Source: Acinetobacter bohemicus ANC 3994
GTDB lineage: Bacteria > Pseudomonadota > Gammaproteobacteria > Pseudomonadales > Moraxellaceae
Direction: 5' to 3'
Length of the DNA: 64,000 nucleotides
Assembly (NCBI RefSeq): GCF_000367925.1
Contig: NZ_KB849175.1
Coordinates: forward strand, 149,395 to 213,394
Position numbers and translations under genes: made by a program. Below the pieces are notes generated by a model, which saw only the letters and a list, made by a program, of their open reading frames with translations, was not told where the DNA came from and searched no databases. Positions 17,634-27,754 of this stretch are shown here, in pieces (within the stretch, counting starts at the first letter, position 1; each line of letters starts with the position of its first letter).

Positions 17634-18388
17634 CACTGTGTCCCCCCTGCTGCAGTAGGTGAGCTAGCAGTTGCACTATCCGTCGAATTAGCGGCTCCAG
17701 CGGTTGATGAGCTATTGTCCGTATTTCCGATGTAACGGTAGGTCTTGGCTTTAACATTATAAGTAATTTGAGGAATATCGGTTTTTTTCTCTTTATTTTC
17801 CGTCGCGGTAATATCAAAATCATGCAACGTTACAATACGCGGAAGCGCGGCAATACCGCTAGCAAAAGAACCAAAGGCATGATAATCACCGGTCGCTTCA
17901 ATCGAAATCGGTTGTTCAATAAAGAACTCTTGTTTCACTTCATTTTCTAAACGAATATTTTTAAATTTCAGACCTGAATTGACACCACTGACGTTAATAT
18001 CTTCAACCAATCCTGGAATTTCAGTTTCTTTTGGCAACTGCTCTAATTGCTGATTAAAATTTGCTTCCATTTCCAACAACTGTGCTTGTAACTGTTGCAA
18101 ATTACGCAGTTTTGAATCCTTTTCGCGAAATTCATTGAGTAAATTTTGCTCTTGCGCACTGGCATTGGAAATATCATCCAACTTACCCTTAATCGATGCG
18201 AAATAACCCAGCAAAGCAATCATCATGATAATCAAAATCCAGCAAGTGATTTTGACTGACAATGGCCAGCTTCCATAGTTGTTCATATCTAAGGTATTGA
18301 ACTGCTGAAGAAACTTATCCAACGTCATCTTCTTTTTAGTTGCAACAGCTTCTTTTTGATTTAATTCATCAAATTCATCGAGACTCAT
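17633..18388 (-). CDS. pilO: Type IV pilus assembly protein PilO
   Basis: A 251-aa inner-membrane protein with a cytoplasmic N-terminus, one membrane helix near residues 47-66, a coiled coil near 72-120 and a ferredoxin-like periplasmic domain. It pairs with PilN to align the pilus machine. A Ser/Ala/Thr-rich tail follows about residue 225. The start ATG overlaps the pilN stop by four bases, and its own stop overlaps pilP, so translation is probably coupled. Confidence 0.93.
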   Translation of the reverse strand: MSLDEFDELNQKEAVATKKKMTLDKFLQQFNTLDMNNYGSWPLSVKITCWILIIMMIALLGYFASIKGKLDDISNASAQEQNLLNEFREKDSKLRNLQQLQAQLLEMEANFNQQLEQLPKETEIPGLVEDINVSGVNSGLKFKNIRLENEVKQEFFIEQPISIEATGDYHAFGSFASGIAALPRIVTLHDFDITATENKEKKTDIPQITYNVKAKTYRYIGNTDNSSSTAGAANSTDSATASSPTAAGGTQ

Positions 18389-19026
18389 TGTGCTGCCCCC
18401 GCTGTTGAATTAGCTGTATTGGGTGGTACTTCTGGTTCTGTTGGCGCTGCAATTTCATCTAAATCAGCAGTCACCACAAATGAACCATAACTCTCTTCAA
18501 CACGTGGTACCACAGAGCTTGGTGCCTGATCTTTTTTCTCTTCTACAGCTAAGAAAGAGTTCATAAAGGCATTACGATACCAAGGTGATGCTTCTAAATT
18601 ACGTAAAAATTCCGCAACCGTATTTGGGCTTTCTGCTTTCCCTTCAATGGTAAACTTATCGCCTGTACGGGCAAATTTAGTAATATACAAATTAGTTGGT
18701 GTCACGCGTACCATTTCATCAATCAGACGAACAGCAATCGGTCTTTGCCCTTGTAAACCTTGAATGAGCTTCATACGTTCAATAATCGCATCACGCTGCT
18801 TTTCCAAGCCTTCTAAAGACTTCAATTGCACATCAAGATTTTGATTGGTACTGGTAATCAGTTGATTGGCTTGTTCTTGGTCTTCAAGTTTATGGTTATA
18901 GTAAAACCATGCCAGTGCAACGGCTAAAACCCCGATTAATGCCGCCCCAATACAAATTGCAATAAATTCTTTTTTTCGTTTCTCTCTTAGCTCATCACGC
19001 CAAGGGAGTAGGTTAATTCTTGCCAT
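18385..19026 (-). CDS. pilN: Type IV pilus assembly protein PilN
   Basis: A 213-aa inner-membrane protein. The N-terminal motif ARINLLPWRDELREKRKKEF binds PilM; one membrane helix lies near residues 24-44, then a coiled coil and a periplasmic domain up to about 180. The last 35 residues are Pro/Thr/Ala-rich. Its ATG overlaps the pilM stop by one base. It forms the PilMNO platform with its neighbours. Confidence 0.94.
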   Translation of the reverse strand: MARINLLPWRDELREKRKKEFIAICIGAALIGVLAVALAWFYYNHKLEDQEQANQLITSTNQNLDVQLKSLEGLEKQRDAIIERMKLIQGLQGQRPIAVRLIDEMVRVTPTNLYITKFARTGDKFTIEGKAESPNTVAEFLRNLEASPWYRNAFMNSFLAVEEKKDQAPSSVVPRVEESYGSFVVTADLDEIAAPTEPEVPPNTANSTAGAAQ

Positions 19027-20087
19027 TAATCAAAACTCCTCAATGCCAAACCACATGCCACCATGAGAGAGGAAGCATCGTTCTCTATCTTTTTAATATC
19101 AATTTGTGGAGAAAATCCCATTTGTAAAAATGGGTTGGCAATAGTCACACGATAACCAAGTTTTTGTTGTAATAGCTTCGCGAGCCCTGGAATATTGGCA
19201 TTACCCCCCGCCAATAGAATATGATCAATTTCATTAAATTGTGAAGACGAGAAAAAGAACTGTAATGATCGTGCAGCCTGTTGCACCACTGCATCTAAGT
19301 ATGGCTCTAAAACCTCAACATCATAATCGTCGGGTAATGAACGACTTTTTTTCGCACGACCAGCCTCTTCAAAAGACAAACCATAACGATTTTGAATTTC
19401 TTGAGTCAGTTGTTTGCCGCCAAACACCTGTTCTCGGGTATAGATCACTTTGTTTTTTTGCATGACAGATAAAGTCGTCATGGTATGACCAATATCTAAA
19501 ATCCCCACGGTATTCACACCCATAGGTAAAGTATCTGAAAACACTTGATAGGCATTTTCTATCGCAAAACTTTCAACATCAGCAATTTTCGCTGTCAAGT
19601 TCGCAAGCTCTAGAACTTCAGATCGTGCTTCTATATTTTCCAGACGGGTTGCGACCAATAGCACATTCACTCGATTTGGGTTAGCCAAACGCTCTGGCAA
19701 AACTTCGAAATCAAGGCTGGCTTCATCAAGAGGAAAAGGAATATATTGCTCAGCGTCCATACGAATTTGAACTTCTCGTTCATCATCCGTCATATCTGCA
19801 TCCATCTCAATTGTTTTGGTAATCACCATTGAGGTTGGAATTGCAAAAGCCGCAGCTGTAGATTGAGTATTGGCTAGATTGATTGCTCGCTCCAATGCAT
19901 CACCCACTGCCTCAGGATTCAATATATTTTTTTCAACCACACTACCTTCTGGTAATGGAACCAGTGCATAGCTTTCAACCCAATATCTATTACCGCTTTT
20001 AACAGAAAGTTCCAATAATTTAACAGAAGTAGAACTGATATCTACTCCAATTAACCCCTTATTTGGCTTACGATATAACCTGAGCAC
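19026..20087 (-). CDS. pilM: Type IV pilus assembly protein PilM
   Basis: A 353-aa actin-like cytoplasmic ATPase-fold protein. LIGVDISSTSVKLLEL near residue 12 is the first phosphate motif, VGILDIGHTMTTLSV near 195 the second, and ILLAGGNANIPGL near 290 the adenosine motif. It binds the PilN N-terminus and connects the platform to the motor ATPases. The start is GTG at 20087, with AGGA eight bases upstream. It is the first gene of pilMNOPQ-aroKB and diverges from mrcA across a 165-base region. Confidence 0.94.
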   Translation of the reverse strand: MLRLYRKPNKGLIGVDISSTSVKLLELSVKSGNRYWVESYALVPLPEGSVVEKNILNPEAVGDALERAINLANTQSTAAAFAIPTSMVITKTIEMDADMTDDEREVQIRMDAEQYIPFPLDEASLDFEVLPERLANPNRVNVLLVATRLENIEARSEVLELANLTAKIADVESFAIENAYQVFSDTLPMGVNTVGILDIGHTMTTLSVMQKNKVIYTREQVFGGKQLTQEIQNRYGLSFEEAGRAKKSRSLPDDYDVEVLEPYLDAVVQQAARSLQFFFSSSQFNEIDHILLAGGNANIPGLAKLLQQKLGYRVTIANPFLQMGFSPQIDIKKIENDASSLMVACGLALRSFD

Positions 20088-20252
20088 AATACAATTCCTA
20101 TTATTTTTTTATCCCCAATAAAAGTAACCCACTAATCAGTGTTGGTCTATAATTTTATACAGATACAATAACTCATCTAACAATCTGTATTTGTAAAGGC
20201 TATACTGACCGCCAATTAGTTTGCCATTAGCTCTTATTAAAACTTACTTGTT

Positions 20253-22784
20253 ATGAAAAAGCTATCTCGTTCAGGCCGTGTTCATCCATTTTTTTTGATC
20301 ATAATTATAGTTTTGGTCTCAATTCCGATGGGATTCTATGGCATGTATCTCTATATTGCCCCGTCTTTACCCAAAATGACCACCTTAAAAAAGGCGCCGT
20401 TGTTAAAACCGTTACAGGTGTATAGTGCTGATAATGAGCTGATTGCAGAATACGGTGGGAAATTATCGGTCCCTGTAGAATATAAACAAATTCCAAAACC
20501 CTTTATTTCTGCCTTTCTTGCCGCAGAAGATTCTTCATTTTTTGAACACAGCGGCGTGAGTTTTAAAGGTTTAGGCCGAGCTGTGAGTGAAACCATTACC
20601 GGATCGAATGTGCAAACCGGTGGTTCAACCATCACCATGCAGGTCGCAAAAAATTATTATTTAACCCCTGAACGTACATTAAAACGCAAACTGACTGAAA
20701 TTTTTCTCGCGCGTAAAATTGAACAAAACCTAAGCAAAGAAGAAATTCTCACCCTGTATGTCAATAAAATTTTCTTAGGCAAAAATGCCTACGGCATTGC
20801 GGCAGCAGCAAAAATTTATTACAACAAAAGCTTAGATCAGCTCAGTATTGCCCAAATGGCCATGATTTCGGGCCTACCCAAAGCACCATCTAAATACAAT
20901 CCTGTGGTCAATCCAACGCGTGCTTTAGAACGCCGCAACTGGATTTTAGGACGAATGTTGCAATTAGGTTCAATCAATCAATCACAATATCAAAAAGCGA
21001 TTGCTGAACCGATTAATTTAGATATGCCTGACCGCGGGATCAATAATAAATTCCCTTATGTCGGGGAAATGGTGCGCTCTGAACTGGTTGAAAAATTTGG
21101 TGAACATGCCATCGATTCTGGCTATAAAGTTTACACCACGATCAATAGTCAACGTCAAGCCTATGCAGAGCAAGCCGTACAAGAAGGCTTGGAAGCTTAT
21201 GATCGTCGTCATGGTTGGCGAGGTGCCGAAGCGCATGACAAACCACTGACCGAGTTTAATGCTTATGCAAATACCTACCCTGCCAAGGTTATTCAAGTCA
21301 ATAGCAATTCTTTTGAAGCCTTGATGCAAGATGGCTCTACCGTGACCGTGCCATGGTCAGGTATGTCATGGGCTGCCCCATACCGCAATGCCAATAGTGT
21401 TGGTCCTGCGCCAAGTAAAGCCGCTCAAATTGTAAAAATAAAAGATATTATTCGCTTACGCCCGAATGACAACAAAACCTCATGGGCACTGGTTCAAGTC
21501 CCTAAAGCTCAGGGGCAACTGATTGCCATCAATCCAAATAATGGTGCAATCGAAGCCATTGTCGGTGGCTATAATTTTTATCAATCTAAATTCAATCGTG
21601 CATTACAAGGATGGCGCCAACCTGGTTCAACCATCAAACCGTTTGTCTATGCTTTGGCGCTTGAGCGTGGCATGACTCCGTATAGCATGGTCAATGACAG
21701 TCCAATTACCATTGGCAAATGGTCGCCTAAAAACTCCGATGGTCGTTATTTAGGCATGATTCCCTTGCGCCGTGCCTTATATCTTTCTCGAAATACAGTT
21801 TCTGTCCGTCTGTTGCAAACGGTCGGGATTGAACGTACTCGACAATTATTTATGGATTTTGGTTTGCACGAAAATCAGATTCCTCGTAATTACACCATTG
21901 CACTTGGAACACCACAAGTTCTGCCTATTCAAATGGCAACGGGTTATGCAACCTTTGCCAATGGCGGTTATCGCATTCAACCGCATTTTATTGATCGCAT
22001 TGAAGACGCTTATGGCAAAGTGATTTACCAAAGTAATCCTGAATATGCCTGTATTTCATGTATCAATCAAACAGATGCAGAACAACTTGAGTCGGCAGAA
22101 GCTGTCACTCCAGATGATGAAGTGATTGAAATGACCAATCCAACCTTGGCAGTGGAAAAAGAGCTTACTCAACTCCAATTAGATGAGTCAAAAAGTCAGT
22201 ACCGCCAAGCTCAACGCATTTTAAAATCAAGCTCTGCTTATGATATGGCCAATATTCTGCGTGATGTAATTCAGCATGGTACAGGTCGGGCTGCACTTAA
22301 AATTGGTCGTGATGATATTGGCGGTAAAACAGGCACCACCAATGATGCTAAAGATGCTTGGTTTGCTGGCTTTAATGGCAAGCTGGTGACTGTAGCATGG
22401 GTTGGATTTGACCAGCCGACCACATTGGGTCGTCGTGAATATGGTGGTGTTGCGGCTTTACCGATCTGGACCAACTTTATGGGGAATGCGTTAAAAGGCA
22501 CACCAGCAGCATGGGTTCATTTCGATAAAAATGCCAAAGCACCGAGCAATCGCAATCAGCCCGTTACTGTCGCTGAGCAGACCGAAGGTGATCGCTCTTC
22601 ACCGCCTTTAGCACTGCCATTGTACCGCCCAGCAGTGGTTACACCTAAACGAGCGCCTGAACGTGACTTTGATGATCTGCCTGATGAGGAAGCACTTGTC
22701 CCTAATCATGCAGCACCTCCAACGATGCAAAAAGCACCGCCTAAACCCGATGCGCTTGAACACCTGATTGATCAAGTTCAGTAA
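20253..22784 (+). CDS. mrcA: Penicillin-binding protein 1A, bifunctional transglycosylase/transpeptidase
   Basis: An 843-aa peptidoglycan synthase with a membrane anchor at residues 13-33. The glycosyltransferase domain (about 60-235) has AAEDSSFFEHSGVSFKG with the catalytic Glu and GGSTITMQVAKNYYL. The transpeptidase domain has the active Ser in GSTIKPF (near 455), SRN near 510 and KTGTT near 690. An OB-like domain lies between. The tail is Pro-rich. Divergence from pilMNOPQ is a conserved gammaproteobacterial arrangement. Length is normal for PBP1A. Confidence 0.95.
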   Translation: MKKLSRSGRVHPFFLIIIIVLVSIPMGFYGMYLYIAPSLPKMTTLKKAPLLKPLQVYSADNELIAEYGGKLSVPVEYKQIPKPFISAFLAAEDSSFFEHSGVSFKGLGRAVSETITGSNVQTGGSTITMQVAKNYYLTPERTLKRKLTEIFLARKIEQNLSKEEILTLYVNKIFLGKNAYGIAAAAKIYYNKSLDQLSIAQMAMISGLPKAPSKYNPVVNPTRALERRNWILGRMLQLGSINQSQYQKAIAEPINLDMPDRGINNKFPYVGEMVRSELVEKFGEHAIDSGYKVYTTINSQRQAYAEQAVQEGLEAYDRRHGWRGAEAHDKPLTEFNAYANTYPAKVIQVNSNSFEALMQDGSTVTVPWSGMSWAAPYRNANSVGPAPSKAAQIVKIKDIIRLRPNDNKTSWALVQVPKAQGQLIAINPNNGAIEAIVGGYNFYQSKFNRALQGWRQPGSTIKPFVYALALERGMTPYSMVNDSPITIGKWSPKNSDGRYLGMIPLRRALYLSRNTVSVRLLQTVGIERTRQLFMDFGLHENQIPRNYTIALGTPQVLPIQMATGYATFANGGYRIQPHFIDRIEDAYGKVIYQSNPEYACISCINQTDAEQLESAEAVTPDDEVIEMTNPTLAVEKELTQLQLDESKSQYRQAQRILKSSSAYDMANILRDVIQHGTGRAALKIGRDDIGGKTGTTNDAKDAWFAGFNGKLVTVAWVGFDQPTTLGRREYGGVAALPIWTNFMGNALKGTPAAWVHFDKNAKAPSNRNQPVTVAEQTEGDRSSPPLALPLYRPAVVTPKRAPERDFDDLPDEEALVPNHAAPPTMQKAPPKPDALEHLIDQVQ

Positions 22785-22790
22785 GACAAT

Positions 22791-22819
22791 AAAAAGCCCT
22801 CATTTGATGAGGGCTTTTT
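22791..22819. terminator. Bidirectional terminator between mrcA and rlmA
   Basis: AAAAAGCCCTCAT / ATGAGGGCTTTTT stem with loop TTG. A-rich and T-rich flanks let it serve both convergent genes. Confidence 0.88.
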
Positions 22820-22826
22820 ATTGAGA

Positions 22827-23630
22827 TCACTTCTTTTTAAAGAGGTAAATTTGGAACTGCCCTGTTAACTTAAATTGCTCACTCTGCTCCAAAGCCTGAC
22901 GGCGTTCTGGTTTGGCTTTATAGGCGTAGGGTGTCATCGCAATCAGGTTTTTCAAGTCGGCTTGTTGCACAGTAAATGCCGATTCAACAACATACGCTTC
23001 AACCAATTCAAAAGCATCTTCCAACTGCTCCACAAACTTATGCGACTCATGCGGATTCACTTCTTCAAACAGTGCTTCACGCATGGCATACAAATGCTCA
23101 GTTGCCGGTGCCACCACCATTAAGTAAGCATTCGGTTTGAGTACGCGCAATATTTCTTGCTTTGGAATTGGACTAAAGAGGCTGGTACATAAGTCAATTG
23201 AGGCATCCAATACAGGTAAAGTCGCACCTGTACCCACCACCCATGTCACCTTTTTATTCAGCTTTGCTGCTACCTGTACGGCATTTTTTGCAATATCGAC
23301 CCCGATACATTGCTGCACTTCAGCTTGCATCGCATTGGTGTAATAACCTTCACCGCAACCAATATCCAGTAGGTTATTCATTTTTAATTCAGCAATTTTT
23401 GTCACCACCGCGTGTTGTAGTGGTGCATAAAAACCTGCACTTAAAAATGCACGACGCGCTTGCACAGATTCAGCTGTATCACCCGGATTTTTACTGTGCT
23501 TATGTTGCACGACATGTAAATTCACATATCCCTGCTTTGCTACATCGTAACTATGCTTATTGACACAGCTCCATGTTTTCTCAGTTAAGTGCAATGCCTC
23601 ACGACATACCGGACACATGAGCAGATTCAT
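22827..23630 (-). CDS. rlmA: 23S rRNA (guanine-N1)-methyltransferase RlmA
   Basis: A 267-aa SAM-dependent methyltransferase modifying G745 of 23S rRNA in E. coli. A zinc finger is formed by CPVC near residue 6 and CVNKHSYD near 22. The SAM motif LLDIGCGEGYYTNAM is near residue 90. The ATG at 23630, with GGAG six bases upstream, is chosen over a start 19 codons earlier because the protein then begins just before the zinc finger, as in the family. It stands alone between two terminators. Confidence 0.85.
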   Translation of the reverse strand: MNLLMCPVCREALHLTEKTWSCVNKHSYDVAKQGYVNLHVVQHKHSKNPGDTAESVQARRAFLSAGFYAPLQHAVVTKIAELKMNNLLDIGCGEGYYTNAMQAEVQQCIGVDIAKNAVQVAAKLNKKVTWVVGTGATLPVLDASIDLCTSLFSPIPKQEILRVLKPNAYLMVVAPATEHLYAMREALFEEVNPHESHKFVEQLEDAFELVEAYVVESAFTVQQADLKNLIAMTPYAYKAKPERRQALEQSEQFKLTGQFQIYLFKKK

Positions 23631-23660
23631 TATTTTCTCCAACAGCGTAAATGTGCAATA

Positions 23661-23703
23661 AAAAAGAGCCGGCAAATGTGGGAGCAAATGCCGGCTCTTT
23701 TTT
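23661..23703 (-). terminator. Terminator at the end of the division and cell-wall block
   Basis: Stem AAAGAGCCGGCA / TGCCGGCTCTTT with a 14-base loop and T-run on either strand. It closes the rsmH-to-mraY operon on the minus strand, ahead of rlmA. Confidence 0.85.
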
Positions 23704-23714
23704 CAAGGATTTGC

Positions 23715-24833
23715 TTAACGTAATTTTAAGGTCATTAACCCCAAAACAACCAGCATAATTGTAATAATCCAGAAACGAATCACCACTTGGGTTTCACGCC
23801 AGCCTTTTTTCTCATAATGATGATGCAAAGGTGCCATCAAGAAGACACGTTTATTGCGCATCCGCAATGAGCCAATTTGTAAAAATACCGAAATGGCTTC
23901 CACCACAAATACGCCGCCCATAATCGCAAAAACGATTTCCTGACGCACCATCACCGCAATCGTCCCCAGCATTGCACCCAATGAAAGTGCGCCGACATCG
24001 CCCATAAACACTTGCGCTGGATGTGCGTTATACCAAAGAAATGCTAAGCCAGCACCAATCATCGCGGCACAAATCACCACCAGTTCAGATGAATATTTCA
24101 CATAAGGTAGATGTAAATAATTGGCAAAACGAACATCACCGGCAAGATAAGCAAACACACCTAAACCTGCTGCAACCAAAACGATGGGCATAATCGCCAA
24201 ACCATCGAGGCCATCGGTAAGATTCACAGCATTCGATGCGCCATTAATCACCAAATAGGTAAACAGAATAAAACCTATACCCAAAGGAATTACCGACAAT
24301 GGAATACTGATATTTTTAAAGAAGGGAATCAACAAATCCAACATATTTGCGGTATGTACTGGATTGCTTTGCTCTGTCGCAATCACATACAGCGCAATAC
24401 CTGCACCTAAGGATGCCACCGAGGTCCAAAAGAATTTTTTCTTGGCAGGCAAGCCAGCATTGTCTTTATAGCGAACTTTAATCCAGTCATCTGCCCAGCC
24501 CACAGCACCAAAAATTACCATCACAGCCAGTACAATCCACACATAAGGATTGGATAAATCTGCCCAAAGCAACGTTGAAATACCAATCGAGAGCAGAATG
24601 AGAATTCCGCCCATGGTCGGTGTGCCCATTTTTTTAGCATGATTTTCAGGCGCAAATGTACTGACTGCTTGACCGTATTTGAGTGCCTGAAGCCTACGGA
24701 TCATCACGGGACCCAAAACCAGCCCAATCGTCAGCGCAGTTAAGACACTGAGCAAAGCACGTAATGTTAAATAGCGAACCACCTGAAATGAGCTGTTATA
24801 GCCCGCCAGTTGTTCAAATAGCCATAACAGCAT
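23715..24833 (-). CDS. mraY: Phospho-N-acetylmuramoyl-pentapeptide transferase
   Basis: A 372-aa polytopic membrane enzyme making lipid I from UDP-MurNAc-pentapeptide and undecaprenyl phosphate. Active-site motifs visible are GWADDWIK near residue 112, NAVNLTDGLDGLA near 200, MGDVGALSLG near 277 and the His-rich APLHHHYEKKGW near 335. About ten membrane helices are apparent. The ATG overlaps the murF stop by one base. mraY is the last gene before a strong terminator, so murD and later genes of the cluster lie elsewhere. Confidence 0.96.
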   Translation of the reverse strand: MLLWLFEQLAGYNSSFQVVRYLTLRALLSVLTALTIGLVLGPVMIRRLQALKYGQAVSTFAPENHAKKMGTPTMGGILILLSIGISTLLWADLSNPYVWIVLAVMVIFGAVGWADDWIKVRYKDNAGLPAKKKFFWTSVASLGAGIALYVIATEQSNPVHTANMLDLLIPFFKNISIPLSVIPLGIGFILFTYLVINGASNAVNLTDGLDGLAIMPIVLVAAGLGVFAYLAGDVRFANYLHLPYVKYSSELVVICAAMIGAGLAFLWYNAHPAQVFMGDVGALSLGAMLGTIAVMVRQEIVFAIMGGVFVVEAISVFLQIGSLRMRNKRVFLMAPLHHHYEKKGWRETQVVIRFWIITIMLVVLGLMTLKLR

Positions 24834-26239
24834 TAAAGTTTCTCCATCAAATCAGCCATCAATGTTTCCATGTGGGTATAACGAGAACCTTTAAACAGGA
24901 AACTCATGGATTGCGGTTGATGTGTTGCAATTAAATCAATTAAAAAAGGCAATGCCTGTTGCTGTGTCAAAAAGGCCTGCATTTTTTTACCATATTGAGT
25001 ACTACGCGCACCTTCTTGTGCTGCGGGTGCAAACTCCCCCACGGCCACCACAAAATGAATGCCTTGCGCAACCAGATCACGTCCAAGCATATAATGCTGT
25101 TGTGCCGCAGATGCACCTAATTCACCAATATCACCCATCACCAACACTTTTACCCCACCTTGCTGAGCAAGCACTTCAGCTGCCGCACGCATAGACGTTG
25201 GGTTAGCATTGTAAGTATCATCAATGAATAGGTATTTATCCTGCTGAATAAAATTCAAACGGCCTTTTGCACCTTGGGCTTGCTCCAGACCTTGCACAAT
25301 ATCATCCAAAGTAATGCCAATCGCCAAAGCAAATGCGGCCGCAGCAGTGGCATTTTGTACATTATGCTCACCCGCAAAAGGTAAATTCACCGTACGCACA
25401 CCCTGCGGTGTATTTAAGCTAAAAGTCGATGACTGCGGATACAATGCAATCTCTGTCGCAAAAATATCACCGCCTTCACCAAAACTTAAACATTGTTCAG
25501 TTTTAACGGACTGGCGAATACAGTCAGCAAAATCATCCGCCGCAGGAAGAATGGATGTCCCTGACGGTGCAATATGTGCATAAATTTCAGATTTAGCGCG
25601 GCAGATGCCATCGCGTCCGCCAAATTCACCCAAATGCGCTGTACCAATATTAATAATGCCTGCTACATGCGGTTGAACCAAATTCGAGGTGTAATCAATT
25701 TCACCCTGATGACTGGCACCCAATTCCATGACGGCATATTGATGTTCAGTACGCAGCTCTAGCAACATCATCGGCACGCCTAAATCATTATTTAAGTTGC
25801 CGCGCGTAATCAAGGTTGGTGCAAGACGGGATAAAATACTGCCCAGCATTTCTTTGGTGGTGGTTTTACCACTACTTCCGGTTAATGCAATTACTTTCAA
25901 TTGTGTATTTTGCGCACGGCGATAAGCACCCAAATGACCCAATGCCAAACGCGTATCGGCAACCACCAACTGACAAAGATCAGCCTCCACAGGATGACTG
26001 ACAATGGCGATTTGACAACCATTTTCGGCAACTTGCGCCACGAAATCATGCGCATCGAAACGCTCACCTTGCAGGGCTAGAAAAGCATCGCCAGCTTCTG
26101 CATGACGTGAATCCGTCAAAATCCGCTTAATCTCCCCCACAGGGGCTTGATCATTAAACCAATAACCATGTGTCGCTTGAGCCAATAAATCTGCGGTCCA
26201 AGGCTCTAAAGGCACGGTACTTGTCGTCGAGGTATGCAT
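24833..26239 (-). CDS. murF: UDP-MurNAc-tripeptide:D-Ala-D-Ala ligase
   Basis: A 468-aa ATP-dependent ligase adding D-Ala-D-Ala to UDP-MurNAc-tripeptide. The P-loop ALTGSSGKTTTKEM lies near residue 118, the Mg-binding AVMELGASHQGEI near 170, and the C-terminal domain contains IDDTYNANPTSMRAAAEV near 335. GGAAGA lies just before the ATG. It begins nine bases after the murE stop and overlaps mraY. Confidence 0.95.
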   Translation of the reverse strand: MHTSTTSTVPLEPWTADLLAQATHGYWFNDQAPVGEIKRILTDSRHAEAGDAFLALQGERFDAHDFVAQVAENGCQIAIVSHPVEADLCQLVVADTRLALGHLGAYRRAQNTQLKVIALTGSSGKTTTKEMLGSILSRLAPTLITRGNLNNDLGVPMMLLELRTEHQYAVMELGASHQGEIDYTSNLVQPHVAGIINIGTAHLGEFGGRDGICRAKSEIYAHIAPSGTSILPAADDFADCIRQSVKTEQCLSFGEGGDIFATEIALYPQSSTFSLNTPQGVRTVNLPFAGEHNVQNATAAAAFALAIGITLDDIVQGLEQAQGAKGRLNFIQQDKYLFIDDTYNANPTSMRAAAEVLAQQGGVKVLVMGDIGELGASAAQQHYMLGRDLVAQGIHFVVAVGEFAPAAQEGARSTQYGKKMQAFLTQQQALPFLIDLIATHQPQSMSFLFKGSRYTHMETLMADLMEKL

Positions 26240-26247
26240 AATTCTTC

Positions 26248-27744
26248 CTATTGAGCCGGATATGCTGAATCTGTACTGTGATGCTGTGCGTCAATGGCTG
26301 ACTGCACTTCCACGACATCATCAAACCAATGGCGCACGCCATCCACTTCCTGATAATTTTCATGGCCTTTGCCTGCAATGACCACAATATCGCCAGCTTG
26401 AGCATTTTGAACGGCAAATTTAATCGCTTCACGGCGGTCATGGATTTCATGCACAAGATGCCTTGAAAAAGCGATGCCATTTTTCATATCGGCAAAAATT
26501 TGTGCTGGATTTTCAGTGCGTGGATTATCTGATGTGAGTAAAGCAACATCTGCCCCATCCAAGGCTGCCTGAGTCATCAGTGGACGTTTACCGCGATCAC
26601 GGTCACCACCACAGCCAAAGACAGCCCATAAATTTTGCCTAACATGACGTTTTAAGGTCTTCAACACTTGCGTTAAAGCATCGGGAGTATGCGCATAATC
26701 GACCACAAATAAACGCTCAGCATCACGAATCACCTGCATGCGACCCGGTGCACCTTTTAACTGTGCAACCACGGCAATTAATGCCGCCAAATCAAAGCCT
26801 GCCTGTTCAGCGCTGATCAAGCTTGCCAGCAAATTTTCCACATTAAAATGACCCAACAAAGGACTTTGCACGGCAAATTCGCCCTGTGCGGTGATCAATT
26901 TAAAATTTGCACCATTCAAACTGTATTGAATATCTTTAACCTGATAATCCGCCGCTTGTGTGGTTGAATAGGTCAAAATTTTCGGCTGTGCAGGATTGGC
27001 TTTTGCCGCATCCAGCATGATCTCTGCATAGGCATCATCCAGGTTAATGATCGCCACTTTTAAAGCGGGAAATTTAAATAAGCCTGATTTTGCATCAGCA
27101 TAGGCTTCAAGCGTACCGTGATAATCCAGATGATCACGACTTAAATTGCTGTAGGCTGCAATTTCAATATCACAGCCATTTAAACGACCTTGCTCCAAAC
27201 CATGTGAACTGGCTTCAATTGCAGCAAATTCAGCACCTTGTTGTGCATATGCATGCAAAGCACTTTGTAGATTCAAGGCATCCAATGTGGTGTGTGAAGA
27301 TGCTTCTAGATTCGGTAAAATACCGTTCCCCGTCGTACCCATCACGGCACATTTTCGGCCTTGTAGCATCAACAGTTCAGCCACCAAACGAGAGATCGTG
27401 GTTTTTCCATTGGTGCCTGTGACTGCCAGTATCCGTGCTGCCTGTACCGGTGCAGTTGCCTGTAAATATTGTTTTTGCCACTGCCCCATCAAATGACGAA
27501 CATTGGGCACAACCACACTGTGATCGAGACCTAAATCAACCTCACTGACCACCGCTAAAGCGCCCTTTGCCAAAGCAGAGGCGGCAAACTGCAAGGTTTT
27601 TTCAGGTTGCGAAAAACTATTCAGGGCAATAAAAATTTGTCCTGCTTCAACTTTACGACTATCTAAACTCAAACCACCGAATGGCTTGCTCATCCACTCA
27701 GTGATTTTCTCAGCAGTGTAGAGATCTTGAAATGTAATGGACAT
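26248..27744 (-). CDS. murE: UDP-MurNAc-dipeptide:meso-diaminopimelate ligase
   Basis: A 498-aa Mur ligase. The P-loop AVTGTNGKTTISRL is near residue 113. The DNPRTENP motif near 415 is the signature that selects meso-diaminopimelate, so the peptidoglycan is of the usual Gram-negative type. A Lys to be carbamylated sits in the central domain (DAKSGLFKF). AGGTGA precedes the ATG. It lies ten bases after ftsI. Confidence 0.95.
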   Translation of the reverse strand: MSITFQDLYTAEKITEWMSKPFGGLSLDSRKVEAGQIFIALNSFSQPEKTLQFAASALAKGALAVVSEVDLGLDHSVVVPNVRHLMGQWQKQYLQATAPVQAARILAVTGTNGKTTISRLVAELLMLQGRKCAVMGTTGNGILPNLEASSHTTLDALNLQSALHAYAQQGAEFAAIEASSHGLEQGRLNGCDIEIAAYSNLSRDHLDYHGTLEAYADAKSGLFKFPALKVAIINLDDAYAEIMLDAAKANPAQPKILTYSTTQAADYQVKDIQYSLNGANFKLITAQGEFAVQSPLLGHFNVENLLASLISAEQAGFDLAALIAVVAQLKGAPGRMQVIRDAERLFVVDYAHTPDALTQVLKTLKRHVRQNLWAVFGCGGDRDRGKRPLMTQAALDGADVALLTSDNPRTENPAQIFADMKNGIAFSRHLVHEIHDRREAIKFAVQNAQAGDIVVIAGKGHENYQEVDGVRHWFDDVVEVQSAIDAQHHSTDSAYPAQ

Positions 27745-27754
27745 TCATCACCTA